Notes under the pieces: generated by a model | The model's database searches: none | Told to the model about the DNA's origin: nothing | What the model saw: the letters and a program-made list of their open reading frames with translations, nothing else | NCBI GenBank assembly: GCA_949286405.1 | Contig: CASECH010000048.1 | Location: 1-23,902 of the forward strand | DNA from: an uncultured bacterium | GTDB lineage: Bacteria; Cyanobacteriota; Vampirovibrionia; Gastranaerophilales; Gastranaerophilaceae | Direction of reading: 5' to 3' | Length of the DNA: 23,902 nucleotides | Made by a program: the position numbers and the translations under genes | Shown: positions 1-7,345 of the stretch, one piece after another | How the letters are laid out: every line of letters begins with the position of its first letter | How positions within the stretch are numbered: the stretch's first letter is position 1

Positions 1-1405
1 ATTAGGACCTGCTAGTAGCACAAAAGAAAAAATCAGAGAGCTGTTTAAAGCTGGTGTTACCATGTTCAGATTAAACTCTTCTCATGGAGATGTTGAAATG
101 CATGGACAAAATTTGAAATACATCAGAGAAATTGAAAAAGAAGAAGATACTTTAATCCCTGTTTTATTAGACTTACAAGGTCCAAAAATCAGGATAGGTA
201 TGCTCCCAGAATCAATTGAAATTAAAAAAGGACAAATTTTAAAATTTCGTCACCAGACAGAAATTACAGGAGATATTTTACCGGTTGACTACAAAGGTAT
301 CGCCCAAGACGTTAACATTGGCGAAATGATTATGGTTGATGACGGTAAAATTCAACTTGAAGTTCAAGGTGTAGAAGGCGATGTTGTTATCACAAAAGTT
401 CTGACAGATGGACTTTTAAAACAAAGAAAAGGTATCAATATACCTGGTTCACAAGGAAGTTTGGAAGTACTTACAGAACGTGATAAAAAATTCGTAGAAT
501 TTGCAGCTCATCAAGATATCGATTATCTTGGATTATCATTTGTAAGAGAAGCTTCTGATATCGTTGAGCTAAGAGAACTTCTAAAAAGCCATGGAAACGA
601 AACAGCTAAAATTATTTCTAAAATTGAAAAACCTCAAGCAGTAAATAACATTGATAGTATTATTGATGTATCTGACGGTATTATGGTTGCAAGAGGGGAC
701 TTAGGTATTGAAATTTCTAACGAAAAAGTACCTATTGTTCAAAAAACTATTATCAGAAAAGCAAATACTAAAAGAAAAGTTGTAATTGTTGCAACACAAA
801 TGCTTGATAGCATGATTGAAAATCCTATTCCAACACGTGCAGAAACTTCTGACGTTGCTAATGCTATTTTAGATGGAACAGATGCGATCATGTTATCAGG
901 AGAAACTGCAGCAGGAGCTTATCCTGTAGAAGCTGTTGCAATGATGAAAAGAATCGCTGACAACGTAGAATCAAGCTCATTTATGCGTAAAAATAAATTT
1001 CCACGCAAAATGATTGAAGAAGAAAAAGATAGTCAAGCTATGGCAATAGGTATGTCAATCGCTGATATGTCTAAGAAAATGAACATTAAAGCTGTTGTTG
1101 CACTTACTGGTAGTGGTTTTACAGCTTCTTTCCTTGCTGAAGGCAAATTAAATGTTCCAATTTTTGCTTGCTGTCCTAAAAAAATTACTTGCAGACACAT
1201 TAAATTATATAGAGGAGTTTATCCTACTGTATTTGATTTTGAAGGAAAAATTGACAAAGAAAGCTTGAGAAAAATTGATGAATATTTGATTTCTCACATG
1301 AATTTAGTTGAAGGAAATAAAGTACTTATCACAGGTTCTGTACCTGAGCTATTAGTTGGCGGTACTAACTTCATTAAAATCCATGAAATTGGTAAAAATA
1401 AATAA
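1..1405 (+). CDS. pyk: Pyruvate kinase, 5' end cut by the window edge
   Basis: Pyruvate kinase transfers the phosphate of phosphoenolpyruvate to ADP in the last step of glycolysis, in the cytoplasm. The reading frame is open from base 2, so the ATG at 62 is an internal Met: the 20 codons before it encode the family's N-terminal LGPAS...FKAGVTMFR stretch. 467 residues are visible, so only about 5-15 are missing from a normal 470-480. Visible motifs in order: RLNSSHG (usually NFSHG; a Ser replaces the Phe), LDLQGPKIRIG, the B-domain MVDDGK, KIEKPQAV with the catalytic Lys, VARGDLG, and the ATQMLDSM...PTRAE...DGTDAIMLSGETA block that binds metal and substrate. The C-terminal domain (ALTGSGFTASFLA onward) is complete. 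A strong intrinsic terminator follows 16 bases after the stop. No neighbour in the window looks co-transcribed with it. Confidence 0.97.
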   Translation, partial: LGPASSTKEKIRELFKAGVTMFRLNSSHGDVEMHGQNLKYIREIEKEEDTLIPVLLDLQGPKIRIGMLPESIEIKKGQILKFRHQTEITGDILPVDYKGIAQDVNIGEMIMVDDGKIQLEVQGVEGDVVITKVLTDGLLKQRKGINIPGSQGSLEVLTERDKKFVEFAAHQDIDYLGLSFVREASDIVELRELLKSHGNETAKIISKIEKPQAVNNIDSIIDVSDGIMVARGDLGIEISNEKVPIVQKTIIRKANTKRKVVIVATQMLDSMIENPIPTRAETSDVANAILDGTDAIMLSGETAAGAYPVEAVAMMKRIADNVESSSFMRKNKFPRKMIEEEKDSQAMAIGMSIADMSKKMNIKAVVALTGSGFTASFLAEGKLNVPIFACCPKKITCRHIKLYRGVYPTVFDFEGKIDKESLRKIDEYLISHMNLVEGNKVLITGSVPELLVGGTNFIKIHEIGKNK

Positions 1406-1420
1406 ATAAATAAATCTACA

Positions 1421-1453
1421 AAAAAAGAGGCAGTCTTGAGCTGTCTCTTTTTT
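1421..1453 (+). terminator. Intrinsic terminator of pyk
   Basis: A 13-bp stem (1421-1433 with 1441-1453, one G-U pair) closes a 7-base loop and runs into a T-tract. It lies 16 bases after the pyk stop and marks the end of that transcript. Confidence 0.9.
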
Positions 1454-1457
1454 ATGT

Positions 1458-1483
1458 AAAAAAAACGCCCCATAAATATGGGG
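1458..1483 (-). terminator. Intrinsic terminator facing leftward
   Basis: Read on the minus strand, CCCCAT-loop-ATGGGG (1468-1483) is followed by CG and eight T (1465-1458). It has no T-run on the plus strand, so it serves a minus-strand transcript. No minus-strand gene ends here, which points to an unannotated short RNA arriving from about 1600. Confidence 0.7.
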
Positions 1484-1602
1484 ACATAAAATTTTTAGGA
1501 AGGTAGGAATAGGAATATTTAGTCTCTTTCTTATTAGAACGGAATTTAAAATTTTCTCTCTTAATATCTCGTGTTCATTTAATGTTTACATATATATAAA
1601 GT
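1458..1602 (-). ncRNA. Possible small RNA ending at the leftward terminator
   Basis: This is inferred from an orphan minus-strand terminator (1458-1483) and a promoter-like pair just upstream (1609-1636). The stretch between them holds no ORF longer than a few codons. The minus-strand RNA carries a pyrimidine-rich run with repeated CCU (complement of 1497-1516, AGGAAGGTAGGAATAGGAAT on the plus strand) before the terminator hairpin. C-rich single strands of this kind in known bacterial sRNAs pair with Shine-Dalgarno sequences. The ends are estimates and no known family is recognised. Confidence 0.3.
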
Positions 1603-1609
1603 ATATAAA
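1591..1609 (-). repeat. 19-bp AT-rich motif, copy 1
   Basis: The minus-strand sequence TTTATATACTTTATATATA is identical to 20484-20502 on the plus strand. Both copies contain TATACT and both lie upstream of a short transcript that ends in an intrinsic terminator. Low sequence complexity makes chance a real alternative. Confidence 0.5.
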
Positions 1610-1636
1610 TAATATCTAATTTCAAAGATTACCCAA
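1609..1636 (-). promoter_or_regulatory. Promoter-like pair for the leftward transcript
   Basis: On the minus strand, TTGGGT (1636-1631) lies 16 bases from TATTAT (1614-1609). The match is moderate in a very A+T-rich region. It is supported mainly by the orphan terminator downstream. Confidence 0.35.
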
Positions 1637-1656
1637 TTCGTTACAAAAATTAATAC

Positions 1657-1685
1657 TTGATTAAAAAGATAAGTTATAATATAAT
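1657..1685 (+). promoter_or_regulatory. Promoter of the 1718 gene
   Basis: TTGATT (1657-1662), a 17-base spacer and TATAAT (1680-1685) form a sigma70-type promoter. The expected start near 1692 leaves a leader of about 25 bases containing the TAGGAG ribosome-binding site before the ATG at 1718. Confidence 0.75.
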
Positions 1686-1717
1686 TTATTTGTAGGAGAC
1701 ATGTAGGAGTTAATGAA

Positions 1718-1987
1718 ATGTTAGTATCATCAATTGTTCGCTTTAATTCAATAAATAACATGAACAAAGCTGCTTTTGGTCTGATGCAGAATGGCACTCA
1801 GATGAGTAATGCAGGAGCTTTTGGTGGTGAGCATGATTTGGGAATGTTGAATCAGCTTGACAAAAAAATGAGTATGGATTTAGCTTCTAATAAATTACTT
1901 TACAAAGTTTCTTACTTACAGGAAAAGTTGGCTGCTAAGCACCAAGATTTAGATTGTAAAAGAAAATCTTTAGATGTTTTAGCTTAG
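1718..1987 (+). CDS. Small lineage-specific protein of unknown function
   Basis: This 89-residue protein matches no family I can name. It is supported as a real gene by its own consensus promoter, a TAGGAG ribosome-binding site about 8 bases before the ATG, and a balanced composition unlike a chance ORF. The N-terminal third is Asn/Met/Gly/Ala-rich (NKAAFGLMQNG, then GAFGG). The C-terminal half (about residues 45-86) is charged and probably helical, with LDKKMSMDLASNKLLYKVSYLQEKL reading as a short coiled coil. There is no signal peptide or membrane segment. From memory, small proteins with this type of N-terminus recur in Gastranaerophilales genomes; this is recall, not a search. It converges on the MFS gene, with 55 bases between the stops and no clear shared terminator. 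Confidence 0.75.
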   Translation: MLVSSIVRFNSINNMNKAAFGLMQNGTQMSNAGAFGGEHDLGMLNQLDKKMSMDLASNKLLYKVSYLQEKLAAKHQDLDCKRKSLDVLA

Positions 1988-2042
1988 TAATTACAGTATG
2001 CCATAATTAAATTTACTTTTGTGTTTATTTCAGAATTCAAGA

Positions 2043-3218
2043 TTAGTTTTGCTTATATAATTCTTTTACCAGCAAAGAACAAAGAGCAGGAATTACAGAT
2101 ACAGCTAACAAAACATTTGTTATTCCATAATGTTCTGCAATAAATCCTAACAGCGACATAAAAATTGCAACAATTCCAACAGAAAACCCGTTAATAAATC
2201 CTGAAATTATGCTTTTATATTGAGGAAGTATTCCTTGTGCCATAACCATAACAACAGGAGTTGCCATCATTGTAACAAAACCCATTACGATAAAAATACA
2301 TAAAGATATAATTGAATGAGCTTTATACGTTAAAATAAACAAAAACATTAAAGGTAAAGTTGCAATCATTGAAATATAAAAAACTTTAGCAGAACCAATT
2401 TTCTTTTCAATAGAACTACTCAATAAAGATCCAATTCCACCTGCAAATATAAAAGCAAATAAAGACATTCCAATATAAAATGGTGTATGCCCAATACCTT
2501 TCCACAAGAATGGTAACAAAATAAAACAAGACGTCATTATCATTGTCTTTAACATAGCAATAACATTTAGTATATTTAACTTTCTATTTGCTAAAATATC
2601 CTTGAACGCACTTTTAAATTTAATTTTAGACTTAACAGACTCAGACAAAGAAAGTTTAGGAACACATCTAAACATAATAATAGCCCACACAAGACCAATT
2701 ATTGTCATAAAAGACATTTTAGACATACCTAAAAATTGAGTAATTGACGAAGATATGATAGGCCCGCATGAATATCCTAAAGTTCCCATAGAAATAAATA
2801 CAGCCATAGCCTTTGCTTTATCAAGTTTTTCAGAACTTGCAAAGCGTGAAGCAAACCCAAGAGCTTGCGGATGAAATAAACTTGATCCAATACTTCCCAG
2901 AATAATAAATAGAACTAAAACAACTAAGTTATTCGCATTTGAAGCTAATGGGATAAATACAGAAGAAAGTATTAATCCCCAAAAAATAAAAGAACGTTTT
3001 ACAATATTATCCGCAAAAAAGCCAAACAAGGGCTGTAACAATGACGAGAAGATATGAGAAATGGTCAAAACTATCGTCGCAATAGCCATTGATATTCCTA
3101 TTTTGGCAGCAATAAACGGCATAATAGGATTTAGCACTCCGGTATATACATCATTAATAAAGTGAGCTCCAGAAAGCCAAATAAGGGGTAATTTTTCTTT
3201 TTGTATACATTTATCCAT
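2043..3218 (-). CDS. MFS transporter, fosmidomycin-resistance (Fsr) type
   Basis: A 391-residue inner-membrane transporter of the major facilitator superfamily with about 12 hydrophobic segments. The Fsr-like features are HFINDVYTG at residues 19-27, QPLFGFFADN in the loop-2/3 region (the usual place of the MFS motif A Gly-Asp signature), and GSSLFHPQA in TM4, all matching the layout of E. coli Fsr. Family members export drugs such as fosmidomycin, but the substrate here cannot be told. The gene follows lgt on the same strand after 49 bases, and that gap holds its own consensus promoter. There is no Shine-Dalgarno, and the -10 box is only 9 bases before the ATG, so its mRNA may be nearly leaderless. 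Confidence is high for MFS, moderate for the Fsr subgroup. Confidence 0.9.
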   Translation of the reverse strand: MDKCIQKEKLPLIWLSGAHFINDVYTGVLNPIMPFIAAKIGISMAIATIVLTISHIFSSLLQPLFGFFADNIVKRSFIFWGLILSSVFIPLASNANNLVVLVLFIILGSIGSSLFHPQALGFASRFASSEKLDKAKAMAVFISMGTLGYSCGPIISSSITQFLGMSKMSFMTIIGLVWAIIMFRCVPKLSLSESVKSKIKFKSAFKDILANRKLNILNVIAMLKTMIMTSCFILLPFLWKGIGHTPFYIGMSLFAFIFAGGIGSLLSSSIEKKIGSAKVFYISMIATLPLMFLFILTYKAHSIISLCIFIVMGFVTMMATPVVMVMAQGILPQYKSIISGFINGFSVGIVAIFMSLLGFIAEHYGITNVLLAVSVIPALCSLLVKELYKQN

Positions 3219-3227
3219 AACAGCTTA

Positions 3228-3256
3228 ATTATATTAACAAAACAAATTAAAATCAA
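3228..3256 (-). promoter_or_regulatory. Promoter of the MFS gene, close to the start codon
   Basis: On the minus strand, TTGATT (3256-3251), 17 bases and TATAAT (3233-3228) form a near-consensus promoter. Only 9 bases separate the -10 box from the ATG at 3218, which gives an expected 5' leader of 0-3 bases and no room for a ribosome-binding site. Confidence 0.75.
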
Positions 3257-3267
3257 TTACCAAAACT

Positions 3268-4053
3268 CTAATCATTTTTCTTCAAAAGCACAAAACTACA
3301 TAATATCAAAGAAATAAATATCAAAACAAAAGAAGCCCACTGAGCTATAGGAATTCCATCAATATTTAAAGCACTGTCAAGCCTTAGTTGCTCTACAAAA
3401 ATTCTAACAATAGAATACAAAAACAAATAAACACCAGCTGTCAGCCCAGGCCTGTTAGAAAACTTCTTTAGAAAAAGAATTAAAAATACAAAAATAATAA
3501 AATCTAAAATACTTTCATATAAAAAGGTTGGATGGAAATACTGAAAATCAATAAATTGCAACGGACGACTTTCGACTGGAATAAACAACTTCCATGGCAA
3601 ATTAGTCGGGTATCCGAAAGCTTCTGAATTAAAAAAATTTCCCCAACGTCCTATACTTTGAGCCAAAGCAGTACCACACATAAACACATCAAAAAGTTTC
3701 AAAAAAGGCATTTTATATATTCTTGAAAAAATAAAAAGACTTAAAACTCCAATAATAATCATACCATGTATAGATAACCCACCTTGGCGAATATAAAATA
3801 TTTCAGCAGGATGAATAAAATAATATTGATAATTCACAAAGCAGTAATATATTCTTGCTCCTATAATCCCTAAAATTATAAGATATGGAGAAAAATCAAT
3901 AATTTTTTCAGCTAGAACTATATCATATATTTTTTTGTACAAAAAATACGCAATATAAATCCCTGAAAATATGGATAGTGCCATAGTTATTCCATAAAAA
4001 TAAACAGGAAATCCAAAAATAGAAAATGCAATATCTCCAGGGGATTGAAACAT
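3268..4053 (-). CDS. lgt: Prolipoprotein diacylglyceryl transferase
   Basis: Lgt moves a diacylglyceryl group from phosphatidylglycerol to the lipobox cysteine of prolipoproteins at the inner membrane. The protein has 261 residues (family about 260-290) and about seven membrane segments. It shows RQGGLSIHG (His96, corresponding to the essential His of E. coli Lgt), the signature GRWGNFFNSE at 135-144, HPTFLYES at 174-181, and VRIFVEQLRLD at 216-226 with the conserved Arg/Glu pair. The start ATG lies 1 base after the stop of the upstream TPR lipoprotein gene, and AGGA lies about 5 bases before it, inside that gene's end. The two are therefore almost certainly co-transcribed and coupled, and the enzyme sits beside a predicted substrate. 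Confidence 0.97.
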   Translation of the reverse strand: MFQSPGDIAFSIFGFPVYFYGITMALSIFSGIYIAYFLYKKIYDIVLAEKIIDFSPYLIILGIIGARIYYCFVNYQYYFIHPAEIFYIRQGGLSIHGMIIIGVLSLFIFSRIYKMPFLKLFDVFMCGTALAQSIGRWGNFFNSEAFGYPTNLPWKLFIPVESRPLQFIDFQYFHPTFLYESILDFIIFVFLILFLKKFSNRPGLTAGVYLFLYSIVRIFVEQLRLDSALNIDGIPIAQWASFVLIFISLILCSFVLLKKND

Positions 4054-4054
4054 A

Positions 4055-4654
4055 TTAATCCTGCTCTACAGATTTAGTATCAGCAGTTCCATACTTGTCT
4101 TTCATTGTTTCAAGTACTTGGATTTTATTTTCAACATCTTCTTTATCTTGAGGATTTGAAGCCTTATCCAAGTATATCTTGTAATCTGAAATAGAATTTC
4201 CTAATAAAGTAGCCACCATATTTTTATCAGAATCAGATAAATCTACAAGCTCTTTGTCATCATCGGATTTTTCAATCTTTGATACGGAACCGTCTTCATT
4301 TACTTTAACGAAACCACTTATAATATCTTTTGCTAAATTTTCTTCACAGACTGCTAATGAATAATATGCATCAGCAAAATCAGGATTTAACTTAATAGCT
4401 TCATTATAAGCATCGACTGCATTTGAATAGTCTTCAGCTTTTGTATAAGCGACCGCTAAATTATAACGAGTTTCAAAAACAGATCCGTCTAAATCAATAC
4501 TAGACTTCAATCTTTCAATAGCATTCGCATAGTCACCTTTGTCCATAAAAGACTTTGCTTTATTATTAAGTTCTTGAACTGCAAAATTGTTTATACATGC
4601 TGTAGAAATAACAGAAATAAACAATATACTCACTAGCAAAAGAGCTTTTTTCAT
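4055..4654 (-). CDS. TPR-repeat lipoprotein
   Basis: A 199-residue exported protein. Residues 1-20 form a lipoprotein signal peptide: MKK, a hydrophobic core, then ISTAC, with Cys20 as the likely lipidation site (the -3 residue is Ser or Ile depending on alignment, slightly off the strict lipobox). Residues 29-110 hold at least two clear tetratricopeptide repeats (KAKSFMDKGDYANAIERLKS; NLAVAYTKAEDYSNAVDAYN) and a third that breaks off. The remainder is acidic and helical. TPRs mediate protein-protein contacts, but the partner is unknown. It is first in an operon with lgt, has its own consensus promoter at 4693-4721 and a GAGGA ribosome-binding site about 10 bases before the ATG. Confidence 0.9.
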   Translation of the reverse strand: MKKALLLVSILFISVISTACINNFAVQELNNKAKSFMDKGDYANAIERLKSSIDLDGSVFETRYNLAVAYTKAEDYSNAVDAYNEAIKLNPDFADAYYSLAVCEENLAKDIISGFVKVNEDGSVSKIEKSDDDKELVDLSDSDKNMVATLLGNSISDYKIYLDKASNPQDKEDVENKIQVLETMKDKYGTADTKSVEQD

Positions 4655-4692
4655 GATATAATCATCCTCAAAATTATCGTGTTGTAAAACTG

Positions 4693-4721
4693 ATTATAAA
4701 ATAATAAAAAATATTTGGCAA
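4693..4721 (-). promoter_or_regulatory. Promoter of the TPR-lipoprotein/lgt operon
   Basis: On the minus strand, TTGCCA (4721-4716), 17 bases and TATAAT (4698-4693) form a near-consensus promoter. It is divergent from the zinc-finger gene start, and the two promoter regions are packed within about 60 bases. Confidence 0.8.
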
Positions 4722-4743
4722 ATTTTATAAATTTAAGTTACAA

Positions 4744-4767
4744 TATAATAGCATCATAAATAAGGAG
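4744..4767 (+). promoter_or_regulatory. -10 box and ribosome-binding site of the 4775 gene
   Basis: TATAAT at 4744-4749 has no good -35 at 16-18 bases. AAGGAG at 4762-4767 is placed 7 bases before the ATG. This is probably the promoter for the long plus-strand cluster that follows. Confidence 0.5.
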
Positions 4768-4774
4768 ACTTATA

Positions 4775-5050
4775 ATGTCTGATAAAGTTGTTAAATTAGG
4801 AGAAAAAAGGGAACATAAAGAAACTCCCAAAGAACATAATAAACATTCTGACGAAAAAAATGATGAATTGGTCTATTGTAGTTTTTGTCATAGACCTAAT
4901 ACCCAAGTACTAAAAATGGTTCAAGGACCTGGGGTTAATATTTGTTCTGAGTGTGCTATGATTGCCGTACAATATTTAATTTTGAATGATAGAATGCCTT
5001 CTGCAGAAGCTCAACAAATACTAGATGCATTTTGGGGAAAAGCAAGATGA
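4775..5050 (+). CDS. Stand-alone ClpX-type C4 zinc-finger protein
   Basis: A 91-residue protein. Residues 1-32 are charged and probably disordered. Residues 33-85 match the zinc-binding domain found at the N-terminus of ClpX: YCSFCHRP (Cys35, Cys38), an 18-residue spacer with QGPGVNIC, then CSEC (Cys57, Cys60) and a helix. In ClpX this domain dimerises and binds adaptors and substrates for the ClpXP protease. Here it ends at residue 91 with no AAA+ module, and no ClpX ATPase lies nearby. The ribosome-binding site AAGGAG is good. The stop overlaps the next start by 4 bases (ATGA at 5047-5050), so the two genes are translationally coupled. A role as a Clp adaptor, competitor or nucleic-acid-binding zinc ribbon is inference. 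Confidence 0.9.
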   Translation: MSDKVVKLGEKREHKETPKEHNKHSDEKNDELVYCSFCHRPNTQVLKMVQGPGVNICSECAMIAVQYLILNDRMPSAEAQQILDAFWGKAR

Positions 5051-6621
5051 TAGATAATAAATTTCAAGAATTAAAACAACTTAACCCTTTTGAATTGAAA
5101 GCAGAAATATCTAAATTACTTTCAAAACTCAAAGGGATTAGTGATCTTGAAAATTATGAAGTTCATTATAGAACATTAGATGCACAAACAGACAAAAAAA
5201 TTATTGTTAAATTACTATTTAAAGAAATTAATAATACAAAAAACGACAACAAAGTTTTAAAATTTTTGTTAAAAAGATATGCTTCTAAAGAAGAATTATC
5301 AGAAAAACTATGGGCAATTATAAAAAGTAATCTGACATCTAACTCTGTAAAAATATTTGCACTTGATTTTTTAAGGGATATTGATTCCAATTGGAGCTAT
5401 GAGGCTTGCGATAATTATTTGGATAATCCTGATGATTTTGTTGATGAAGACACTAAAAATTTACTTACATCTGCAATTATCAATCCTGAAGTACAAATAG
5501 ATTTTTTAGATTTTTTAAGTTCATTACCCGAAGAAGACCAGATAATACTGCTTAGATCCTTAGGAAATGATTACTCTGAAGATGAATTAGCAAATATAAT
5601 GATTCCTGTATTTCTATCAAATCCTGAAAGTGAGGCTGGGAAAGCTGCACTTGAAATTCTTGGGAATACAAAATCACAACTTGCTTATCACGCTTTACAT
5701 ACAGCACTTGATTTCGCACCAAAGTCTATGCTTCCTGCAATAAATAAAAACATATCCACACTTAAAATTGCAGGAATTAGAGATGATAATTCTATTGATT
5801 TTTATAAAAAATTACTTGAAAACACAAAACCATATAGATTTTGTATAACATATCCTGATGGACATGGAAATATTGCACATATTATTTCAAGAATTAACAG
5901 CTCTGGGAAAGTTCAGTTTGTAGCAATAGTTACAGATGATTATCATGGTATACGAGATTGTTTTGGATTTAATGAAATTACTAAATTTGAATGCAATACA
6001 ATTATAGATAGATTTTATAGAGATGAAAAACAAATAAACCTTGAACCATCAAAAGTTAAACTATTATTAAAAGAAGCTGAAATGATATCAAGAAAAAACA
6101 ATTATAACATCCCATATGAATACATTTGCTGGAAAAATATTTTTACAGATATTGAATATCCAAATTCTTCAATAGAAGAAGTATTAAAATCCAACTTAAA
6201 AAAGAAGAATATTACACTAAAAGAACTAGAATCTATCACCAAATCAGACTTTATGCAACATTGGTTCCTAGATAAAGAATATAGTGATGAATTTGAAGAG
6301 TTCATAAAAATTGTAGAAAAATCAGACAGCAAAAATTTTGATGAATTAATTGATAAAAATTTACATAAAGTTTTCTACGAACAAGAATATGAAATATGGA
6401 CAAAGCGTCTTTTAACTGTTGCTTATATAAAGTTTGAAGAAGGACTCATTGATGATGCTGAAAACATTTATAGTCTCTACTTTGATGAAAGATTGAAAGA
6501 AGAATTCTTAAAAAATATTCTAAGAATAAGTATTTATCAGTATTACTTTAATCTAAAAGTACTAAAAGATGAAAATGCGAAAAAAATCGTAGAAGATATA
6601 GAAAAAATGTGGGTAAAATAA
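5047..6621 (+). CDS. Helical (HEAT-like) repeat protein of unknown function
   Basis: A 524-residue cytoplasmic protein with no signal or membrane segment. I chose ATG 5047, which overlaps the upstream stop by 4 bases, over an in-frame TTG at 5032. Residues about 5-245 are strings of amphipathic helix pairs (for example SVKIFALDFLRDI and AGKAALEILGNTKSQLAYHAL), consistent with HEAT or related alpha-solenoid repeats. A more beta-like stretch follows, around YPDGHGNIAHIISRINSSGKVQFVAIVTDDYHGIRD (given in pieces here: YPDGHGNIAHII, then KVQFVAIVTDDYHGIRD), and then a long charged helical C-terminus. No catalytic motif is recognised. It lies between the zinc-finger gene and ruvX with no gaps (the ruvX ATG follows its stop directly), so it is part of the same transcript. 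Confidence 0.85.
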   Translation: MIDNKFQELKQLNPFELKAEISKLLSKLKGISDLENYEVHYRTLDAQTDKKIIVKLLFKEINNTKNDNKVLKFLLKRYASKEELSEKLWAIIKSNLTSNSVKIFALDFLRDIDSNWSYEACDNYLDNPDDFVDEDTKNLLTSAIINPEVQIDFLDFLSSLPEEDQIILLRSLGNDYSEDELANIMIPVFLSNPESEAGKAALEILGNTKSQLAYHALHTALDFAPKSMLPAINKNISTLKIAGIRDDNSIDFYKKLLENTKPYRFCITYPDGHGNIAHIISRINSSGKVQFVAIVTDDYHGIRDCFGFNEITKFECNTIIDRFYRDEKQINLEPSKVKLLLKEAEMISRKNNYNIPYEYICWKNIFTDIEYPNSSIEEVLKSNLKKKNITLKELESITKSDFMQHWFLDKEYSDEFEEFIKIVEKSDSKNFDELIDKNLHKVFYEQEYEIWTKRLLTVAYIKFEEGLIDDAENIYSLYFDERLKEEFLKNILRISIYQYYFNLKVLKDENAKKIVEDIEKMWVK

Positions 6622-7029
6622 ATGTATAAAGTAATGGCATTAGATATCGGTACAAAAAGAATAGGAGTGGCACTTAGCGATTTTTTATTAATCCTTGCAA
6701 ATGGTCACATATGTCTAAATAGAGAACCTGAAAATAAGGCCATCGAAAGCATATTAAAAATAGCAAAAGAAAATCACGTAAAAAAAATTATTGTAGGCGT
6801 ACCTTTAAATATGGATGGAACACAAGGTTCCCAAGCACAAGATTGCAAAGAGTTCGCATCTAAAATCAAAGGATATGAAATAATTTATGAAGATGAAAGA
6901 CTCACATCTGAACAAGCTGAAGAAAATTTAAGAGAAAAAAAAATAGACTTCAGAAAAAATAAAGGACTGGTTGATATTGAAAGTGCTTGTATTATACTAG
7001 AACAGTACCTAAGTAGAAATAATAAATAA
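6622..7029 (+). CDS. ruvX: Putative pre-16S rRNA nuclease / Holliday-junction resolvase RuvX (YqgF)
   Basis: A 135-residue RNase H-fold protein of normal length for YqgF/RuvX. The N-terminus MALDIGTKRIGVALSD carries the first metal-binding Asp. VGVPLNMDGT is the family's second signature. DERLTSEQAE provides the next acidic residue. KGLVDIESACIILEQYL near the end supplies the final Asp. E. coli YqgF acts in 5'-end maturation of 16S rRNA, and homologues cleave Holliday junctions in vitro. The ATG follows the upstream stop with no gap. It precedes a DUF1292 gene, the same order as yrrK-yrzB in Bacillus, which supports the assignment. Confidence 0.95.
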   Translation: MYKVMALDIGTKRIGVALSDFLLILANGHICLNREPENKAIESILKIAKENHVKKIIVGVPLNMDGTQGSQAQDCKEFASKIKGYEIIYEDERLTSEQAEENLREKKIDFRKNKGLVDIESACIILEQYLSRNNK

Positions 7030-7071
7030 TATAGTAGTAGACAGAAACATAAAATAAGGAGACATTTTATT

Positions 7072-7344
7072 ATGGCAGATGAAGAACAACAAATTATAGA
7101 AACAGTTGATGAAGCTGGAAATATCATCAAATTTGAATTATATGACATTGTAGAAGTTGATGAAATTGAGTATGCTTTATTACTTCCTATCGATGCACAA
7201 GCAGGAGAAGAAGATGAGCTTGTACTGATGAGATTAACAAAAGATGGTGAAGACTATTTATTTGAAACAATAGATGATGATGCTGAATTTGAAAAAGTAG
7301 CAGCATACGTAGAAAGTTTAGACGACGAAGAAGAGGAAGAATAA
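7072..7344 (+). CDS. DUF1292 (YrzB-like) acidic protein
   Basis: A 90-residue acidic protein of the DUF1292 family. The core reads IIETVDEAGNIIKFELYDIVEVDEIEYALLLP (shown here as ETVDEAGNIIKFELYDIV and VDEIEYALLLP), followed by DELVLMRL and a Glu/Asp-rich tail (DDEEEEE). The function is unknown, but the gene commonly sits beside ruvX/yrrK, as here. The ribosome-binding site AAGGAG lies 9 bases before the ATG in a 42-base gap. It is followed 1 base after its stop by the TTG start of the Clp_N protein, and its own acidic 3' end (GAAGAGGAAGAA) supplies that gene's ribosome-binding site, so expression is likely coupled. Confidence 0.9.
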   Translation: MADEEQQIIETVDEAGNIIKFELYDIVEVDEIEYALLLPIDAQAGEEDELVLMRLTKDGEDYLFETIDDDAEFEKVAAYVESLDDEEEEE

Positions 7345-7345
7345 G

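Noticed and set aside
62..64. ATG at 62 as the pyruvate kinase start
   Set aside because: The frame is open to the window edge and the upstream codons encode the conserved LGPAS region, so this Met is internal.
5032..5034. TTG 5032 as the start of the solenoid protein
   Set aside because: ATG 5047 gives the classic 4-base ATGA overlap with the preceding stop and is the better initiation codon.
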